This document shows, piece by piece, positions 12,392 to 15,637 of a stretch of DNA of 15,637 bases. This stretch comes from JAACPR01 sp964598245. GTDB taxonomy: Bacteria; Patescibacteriota; Minisyncoccia; Phycocordibacterales; JAACPR01. Positions within the stretch are counted from its first letter, which is position 1; every line of letters begins with the position of its first letter. Under the pieces are notes generated by a model, which worked only from the letters and a program-made list of their open reading frames with translations, did no database searches and was not told the origin of the DNA. The position numbers and the translations under genes are program-made. The stretch is from the NCBI GenBank assembly GCA_964598245.1, contig CAZRAX010000011.1, positions 1-15,637 on the forward strand, in the 5' to 3' direction.

Positions 12392-13606
12392 ATGAAAAAC
12401 TTTCTAAAAAATTTATCTTTTGCTTCAATTAGTTTTATTCTAATTGTCCTAATTTTTTTTGGTGGGTTTTTTGTCGGGAAAAATAAAGAAAATACAGTTT
12501 TTCAAACTAATTTTACTAACAAAATTTCCACTGCTTCTGAAGAAATAGATTTTAAACCTTTTTGGAAAGTTTGGGACTTAATAAATGAAAAATATATCCC
12601 AGCCAGTTCAACTACTAATATTTCAGATCAAGAAAAAGTGTGGGGAGCAATTAATGGTTTAGTTGATTCTTTGGACGATCCTTATACTCAATTTTTACCA
12701 CCCCAAGAAAATGCTGATTTTGAAACAACAATACAAGGTGAATTTAGTGGGGTTGGAATGGAAGTTGGTGTTGAAGACGGTATATTAACTGTCGTTGCGC
12801 CTTTGAAAAACACACCAGCTGAAAAATCAGGTATAAAAAGTGGTGATAAAATTGTTGCAATTGATGGCGTTATAACCCAAAAGATGAATATTGATGAAGC
12901 AGTTAATTTAATTCGTGGTGAAATTGGGACAGAGGTTACTTTAACTATTTTTAGAGAAGGATTAAGCGAACCACAAGAAATAAAAGTTGTTAGAGATGTT
13001 ATTAATATCCCGACACTCGATACAGATATTTTGGATGATGTATTTGTTATTTATCTTTATAATTTTTCATTAGGCTCATCAGCTGATTTTTCAATGGCTC
13101 TAAGAGATTTTGTAAAAAGTGGTAAAGATAAATTATTACTTGATTTGCGAGGTAATCCTGGAGGATTTTTGGATGCTTCTGTTGATATTGCAAGTTGGTT
13201 TTTGCCAGCTGGTAAAATTATTGTCAGTGAAGATTTTGGTAATGGAGATCAAAGACATTTTAGAAGTAGGGGTTACAACATTTTTAATAAAAAACTGGAA
13301 ATGGTTATTTTAGTAGACCGGGGGTCTGCTTCGGCATCAGAAATTTTAGCTGGCGCATTACAAGAACATGGAATTGCTACAATTATTGGGCAAAATACTT
13401 TTGGTAAAGGTTCTGTTCAAGAGCTAGTTCCAATAACTCCAGAAACATCATTAAAAGTTACAATTGCAAGATGGTTAACGCCAAGTGGTAAATCAATTTC
13501 TGATGGCGGACTAACTCCTGATGTTATTGTCGACCAAGTTCCAGAGAATTTAGATATTGATCTTTTTGATTATCAATTCGAACAAGCATTAAAAGTTTTA
13601 AAATAA
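12392..13606 (+). CDS. ctpA: S41 C-terminal processing peptidase
   Basis: A membrane-anchored serine protease of the tail-specific CtpA/Prc type, which trims or degrades exported proteins from the C-terminus. An N-terminal anchor spans about 10-28. A helical region with 'WDLINEKYI' and 'SLDDPYTQFLPPQE' (92-106) precedes the PDZ domain (about 115-190, 'GEFSGVGMEVGVEDG', 'PAEKSGIKSGDKIVAIDG'). The catalytic domain follows, with 'LLLDLRGNPGGFL', the Ser in 'DRGSASASEILAGAL' (Ser314) and Lys339 in 'TFGKGSVQ'; the 25-residue Ser-Lys spacing matches Prc. The C-terminal 'TIARWLTPSGKSI' and 'GLTPDVIV' are standard. It is 404 residues and complete. rplI starts four bases after its stop, which suggests one transcript. 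Confidence 0.95.
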   Translation: MKNFLKNLSFASISFILIVLIFFGGFFVGKNKENTVFQTNFTNKISTASEEIDFKPFWKVWDLINEKYIPASSTTNISDQEKVWGAINGLVDSLDDPYTQFLPPQENADFETTIQGEFSGVGMEVGVEDGILTVVAPLKNTPAEKSGIKSGDKIVAIDGVITQKMNIDEAVNLIRGEIGTEVTLTIFREGLSEPQEIKVVRDVINIPTLDTDILDDVFVIYLYNFSLGSSADFSMALRDFVKSGKDKLLLDLRGNPGGFLDASVDIASWFLPAGKIIVSEDFGNGDQRHFRSRGYNIFNKKLEMVILVDRGSASASEILAGALQEHGIATIIGQNTFGKGSVQELVPITPETSLKVTIARWLTPSGKSISDGGLTPDVIVDQVPENLDIDLFDYQFEQALKVLK

Positions 13607-13610
13607 AATT

Positions 13611-14054
13611 ATGAAAGTCATCCTTTTACAAAATGTTTCAAAATTAGGGCAAAAAGGAGAAATTAAAAATGTCAGCGAAGGTTATGCTAATAATTTTTTA
13701 TTACCAAGGGGTTTGGCAAAATTTGCTTCTACTAATGAAATAAAAAGACTTCAAAAAGAAAGCCAGAAAAAAGAAGAAACTCAGATGAAAATTCAAGAAG
13801 AAACCAAAAAGATTCTTGATGATATTTCTGGATCAAAAATTACAATCAAAGAAAAAGCAAATGAAAAGGGCCATTTGTTTGCTCAGGTTCATATCAAAGA
13901 AATTGCCGATGCGATATCAAAACAACTTGGTTTTGATATAAGCGAAGATTGGATTAACTTGAAAAATCCAATCAAAGAAATAGGGGAGTTTAATATTAAT
14001 TTGGAAGCGTATCACCAAAAGATAAAAATAAAGGTGTATATTGAAAAAAACTAG
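13611..14054 (+). CDS. rplI: 50S ribosomal protein L9
   Basis: L9 binds 23S rRNA at the base of the L1 stalk and helps keep the reading frame. The N-terminal rRNA-binding domain is clear: 'MKVILLQNVSKLGQKGEIKNVSEGYANNFLLPRG' (quoted in family blocks), then a long charged connecting helix (about 44-75) and the C-terminal domain ('KEKANEKGHLFAQVHIKEIADAI', 'GEFNINLEAYHQKIKIKVYIE' region). At 147 residues it is the normal length. It follows the S41 protease gene by four bases with no Shine-Dalgarno. Its stop is two bases from the rpmA stop on the other strand, with no terminator between them. L9 is missing from some CPR groups, so its presence is a mild lineage clue. Confidence 0.96.
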   Translation: MKVILLQNVSKLGQKGEIKNVSEGYANNFLLPRGLAKFASTNEIKRLQKESQKKEETQMKIQEETKKILDDISGSKITIKEKANEKGHLFAQVHIKEIADAISKQLGFDISEDWINLKNPIKEIGEFNINLEAYHQKIKIKVYIEKN

Positions 14055-14056
14055 GT

Positions 14057-14329
14057 TTACAAAACGCTGACAGTTTTTCTTCTGAGAGTTTTTCCATTAA
14101 AACCTTTTTTTCTGGCAGAAGAAAATTTAACTACACCTGTTTTTGTAGCAAAAATAGTATCATCCTTGCCTAATTTTGTATTCTTACCAGATAGCACTTT
14201 TGTTCCTCTTTGTCGAACAATAATATTGCCTGTTTCTGCTTTTTGACCATCATGAAGTTTAATACCCAAAAATTGTGGATTTGAGTCTCTAAGGTTTTTT
14301 GTTGATCCTCCTGCTTTTACGTGTGACAT
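14057..14329 (-). CDS. rpmA: 50S ribosomal protein L27
   Basis: L27 reaches into the peptidyl-transferase centre with its N-terminal tail. Family features are 'HVKAGGSTKNLRDSNPQFLG' at the N-terminus, 'GNIIVRQRGTKV' (about 35-46), 'GKDDTIFATKTGVVKF' and a basic C-terminal tail. At 90 residues it is complete. There is no extra N-terminal peptide of the kind cleaved in Firmicutes, so the tail is mature as made. The upstream region has TAAAAT boxes at 14345-14350 and 14351-14356 (read on the minus strand), which would give a leader of roughly 10-15 bases. It is convergent with rplI and separated from rplU. Confidence 0.96.
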   Translation of the reverse strand: MSHVKAGGSTKNLRDSNPQFLGIKLHDGQKAETGNIIVRQRGTKVLSGKNTKLGKDDTIFATKTGVVKFSSARKKGFNGKTLRRKTVSVL

Positions 14330-14381
14330 ATTTTTTAATTGTTTATTTTAATTTTAACCTTTTGTGGTTAATTTATGTTAA

Positions 14382-14756
14382 ATGAGTTTAAAACAAATTA
14401 TTAAAAAAATCAAGGGTTTTTATAATAATCATTTTTTAATAACAATTTGGCTTTTTATATTTGTTTTGGTAATCGCAGATAGCTATATTTTGGGAACTTT
14501 ATCTAAATATCAAACCCAAGCTAGTGATTTGGAAATTGTCCAAGATAATTTGTTCAAAATTTCGAAAAAAGATTTGATAGAACATCAAGCAGGGGAGAGC
14601 GGTGGAGGGGATGTGATTGCTTCTAAAAATGGTAGTAAATATTATTATATTTGGTGTAGTGGTGTCGACAGGATCAAAGACGAAAACAGAGTTTATTTTT
14701 TAAATGAGGAAGAAGCAAAAAAAGAGGGCTATGAAATTGCTAAAAATTGTCAATAA
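14382..14756 (+). CDS. Membrane protein with Ada-like zinc-site domain
   Basis: A 124-residue protein with one membrane segment (about 17-38, 'FLITIWLFIFVLVIADSYIL') after a basic N-terminus, then a Gly-rich linker (GESGGGDV) and a small C-terminal domain: 'ASKNGSKYYYIWCSGVDRIK', 'ENRVYFLNEEEAKKEGY', 'AKNC'. This pattern resembles the Ada metal-binding fold (K-Y-H-x-x-x-C ... NR-x-x-F-x-S-x-x-E-A-x-x-x-G-Y-x-x-x-x-x-C) that occurs on extracytoplasmic proteins. Only two Cys remain (Cys92, Cys123) and the usual His is Tyr, so zinc binding is doubtful. The domain would face outside the cell. The function is unknown; a role near DNA or the cell surface is only inference. A weak TG-G-TTAATT lies eight bases before the ATG. 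A terminator-like hairpin follows but suits the minus strand better. Confidence 0.75.
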   Translation: MSLKQIIKKIKGFYNNHFLITIWLFIFVLVIADSYILGTLSKYQTQASDLEIVQDNLFKISKKDLIEHQAGESGGGDVIASKNGSKYYYIWCSGVDRIKDENRVYFLNEEEAKKEGYEIAKNCQ

Positions 14757-14769
14757 AAATAAAAAAAGT

Positions 14770-14804
14770 GATAAAAAAATAGCCTCCATTTTCTAGGAGG
14801 CTAT
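14770..14804 (-). terminator. Intrinsic terminator of the 14807-15220 gene
   Basis: ATAGCCTCC (14779-14787) pairs perfectly with GGAGGCTAT (14796-14804) around an eight-base loop. On the minus strand it is followed by a long T-rich run (complement of the A-rich 14757-14778). The TGA stop of the minus-strand gene is two bases away. Confidence 0.85.
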
Positions 14805-14806
14805 GA

Positions 14807-15220
14807 TCAAAACCTGAGGCGTACAGCCAAAATAAATTCCGCATCATTCTTTATCGTGAAAGAAATTGAATGAAGTTTTTTCTTTCCAAATATTTTTTTT
14901 ATCTGTAATCTTTTGTAATTTAAATGAGTGTAATTATTTAAATCCCAGCCCGCTTTGAATTTGCTCGCTCCAATTTCAATTTCTTTATAAGAATCATCGA
15001 AAAAAGAAATTTGGTAATCATCAAAAAAATTTTTTTGATTAAAAATTTGGAATGGATTAAATTCAAATGTTGATTCAATATAGAGAGATTTTTGGGGGAT
15101 TGGATCAAACCGATAATTATCAAAAGAAAAAGATGAATTTATCGAGTGTTGGGCGTAACAACAGATATTAGTCCAAAATAAGACTGCCACCAGCAATACT
15201 AATGTTTTGAGTGTCTTCAT
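14807..15220 (-). CDS. Secreted beta-rich protein of unknown function
   Basis: From ATG 15220 the protein is 137 residues. It starts with a clear Sec signal peptide ('MKTLKTLVLLVAVLF', cleavage likely after 'CCYAQ' near residue 24). The mature part is rich in aromatic and alternating polar/hydrophobic residues ('SLYIESTFEFNPF', 'KEIEIGASKFKAGWDL', 'LHSISFTIKNDAEFILAVRLRF' region) and ends in Phe, like the C-terminal strand of outer-membrane beta-barrels. That, and the YAQ cleavage site, are features I associate with Bacteroidota rather than with CPR bacteria. I recognise no family. An in-frame TTG at 15283 would place the signal peptide inside the protein and is disfavoured. It lies downstream of a partial coiled-coil gene on the same strand and has its own terminator. 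Confidence 0.6.
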   Translation of the reverse strand: MKTLKTLVLLVAVLFWTNICCYAQHSINSSFSFDNYRFDPIPQKSLYIESTFEFNPFQIFNQKNFFDDYQISFFDDSYKEIEIGASKFKAGWDLNNYTHLNYKRLQIKKIFGKKKLHSISFTIKNDAEFILAVRLRF

Positions 15221-15288
15221 TGGGGTAAGATTTGAAGGTTCAACTCTACTTCTAATTCTAGTTATAAAATGTTTCAAAAACAAATAAC

Positions 15289-15637
15289 TTATACACTTTT
15301 ATATTTAAATTTAAATAATAAAAAACCACCCCTAAGGATGGCTTTGTGAAAACGAATTTTTTTCTCAAGGAGCAATAACTCCTGAGTCAGCTTGTGGATT
15401 TTTTCAAGATCCTTTTCATTGAGTCTTTCGACTTCATTAATCTGGATCATGTAGTCGAAAGCCATTTTCGTCCTTTTCAAGGACGTGCTGGCAATGACTT
15501 TTTTGACCCTTGGGGCCATTTGAATCGTCTGAATTCTCCTCGAGCGGAGATTCGCTCTAATCTGGCGAACCTGTTCTTTCAGGTTCTGCTCTTTTTTTTT
15601 AAGCTTTTTTAATTTCAAAAAACTTCTTAATCTTTTT
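15289..15637 (-). CDS. Basic coiled-coil protein, 5' end outside the window
   Basis: The frame is open from the window edge, so the start lies beyond 15637; the in-frame TTG at 15618 is an unlikely start. At least 116 residues are visible, very rich in Lys, Arg, Leu, Glu and Gln. An N-terminal basic helix ('KKLKKKEQNLKEQVRQIRAN') and a second long helix ('NEVERLNEKDLEKIHKLTQE') suggest a coiled coil. The tail is 'RGGFLLFKFKYKSV', hydrophobic and basic. No signal peptide, membrane segment or known motif is visible. A terminator-like hairpin with a T-run (15320-15343) lies inside the last 18 codons, before the stop at 15289-15291, so a terminated transcript would have no stop codon. The composition is more GC-rich than most of the window. 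Confidence 0.55.
   Translation of the reverse strand, partial: KRLRSFLKLKKLKKKEQNLKEQVRQIRANLRSRRIQTIQMAPRVKKVIASTSLKRTKMAFDYMIQINEVERLNEKDLEKIHKLTQELLLLEKKIRFHKAILRGGFLLFKFKYKSV
15318..15343 (-). terminator. Terminator-like hairpin inside a coding sequence
   Basis: On the minus strand AGCCATCC (15343-15336), loop TTAG, then GGGTGGTT (15331-15324), eight pairs including two G-T, followed by a run of six T and then AT-rich sequence. It falls about 30 bases before the stop codon of the 15289-15637 frame. It could be a true terminator or a partial attenuator for the next gene. Confidence 0.55.

Noticed and set aside
1..15637. CRISPR array, insertion sequence ends, toxin-antitoxin pair or prophage
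   Set aside because: No regularly spaced repeats, transposase or integrase motifs, or typical paired small genes were found. The only exact internal repeat noted is the 16-base pair in the pilin gene.

Overview
The window is AT-rich and gene-dense, with short or zero intergenic gaps and genes on both strands. The mix suggests a small-genome bacterium of the Candidate Phyla Radiation (Patescibacteria), most likely a Parcubacteria-type lineage. It holds core replication, repair and translation genes (dnaB, recR, cysS, rplU, rplI, rpmA, yqeY, rmuC), a class III-signal (type IV pilin-like) pseudopilin, a small membrane protein with an Ada-like zinc-site domain, and several orphan proteins. Shine-Dalgarno sequences are almost absent. 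The lineage is inferred from gene content and style; no rRNA is present to prove it. TGA is used as a stop, so there is no sign of recoding.

Layout. 1-1091: two small genes (an unknown 179-residue protein and a DUF4177-like protein) flanked by two GC-rich, hairpin-rich non-coding stretches, of which 953-1033 is a good candidate structured RNA. 1092-1475: panD and, convergent to it, a strong terminator. 1457-3131 (minus): an unknown basic protein with its own consensus promoter, a prepilin, and a GatB/YqeY protein. 3197-4735: rmuC and rplU, ended by a bidirectional terminator shared with the dnaB-recR operon (minus, 4734-6748). 6908-8731: an eroded branched-chain amino-acid transport locus, with a LivK/LivJ C-terminal remnant, an orphan DNA methyltransferase and livF; livH, livM and livG are missing. 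8802-9932: a membrane-anchored transglutaminase-like protein. 9984-12346 (minus): a corA-cysS pair. 12392-14054: an S41 C-terminal processing protease followed by rplI; rpmA converges on rplI. 14382-15637: the Ada-like membrane protein, a secreted beta-rich protein with features unusual for this lineage, and a partial coiled-coil protein whose terminator lies before its stop codon.

The main unifying observation is transcriptional. At eight genes a -10 hexamer sits only 6-8 bases upstream of the start codon, and in seven of these it is an extended -10 (TGn + hexamer). This predicts leaderless mRNAs as the default for first genes here, fits the lack of Shine-Dalgarno sequences, and helps decide several starts (panD, pilin, yqeY, dnaB, corA). 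No CRISPR array, tRNA, rRNA, insertion sequence or recognisable prophage was found.
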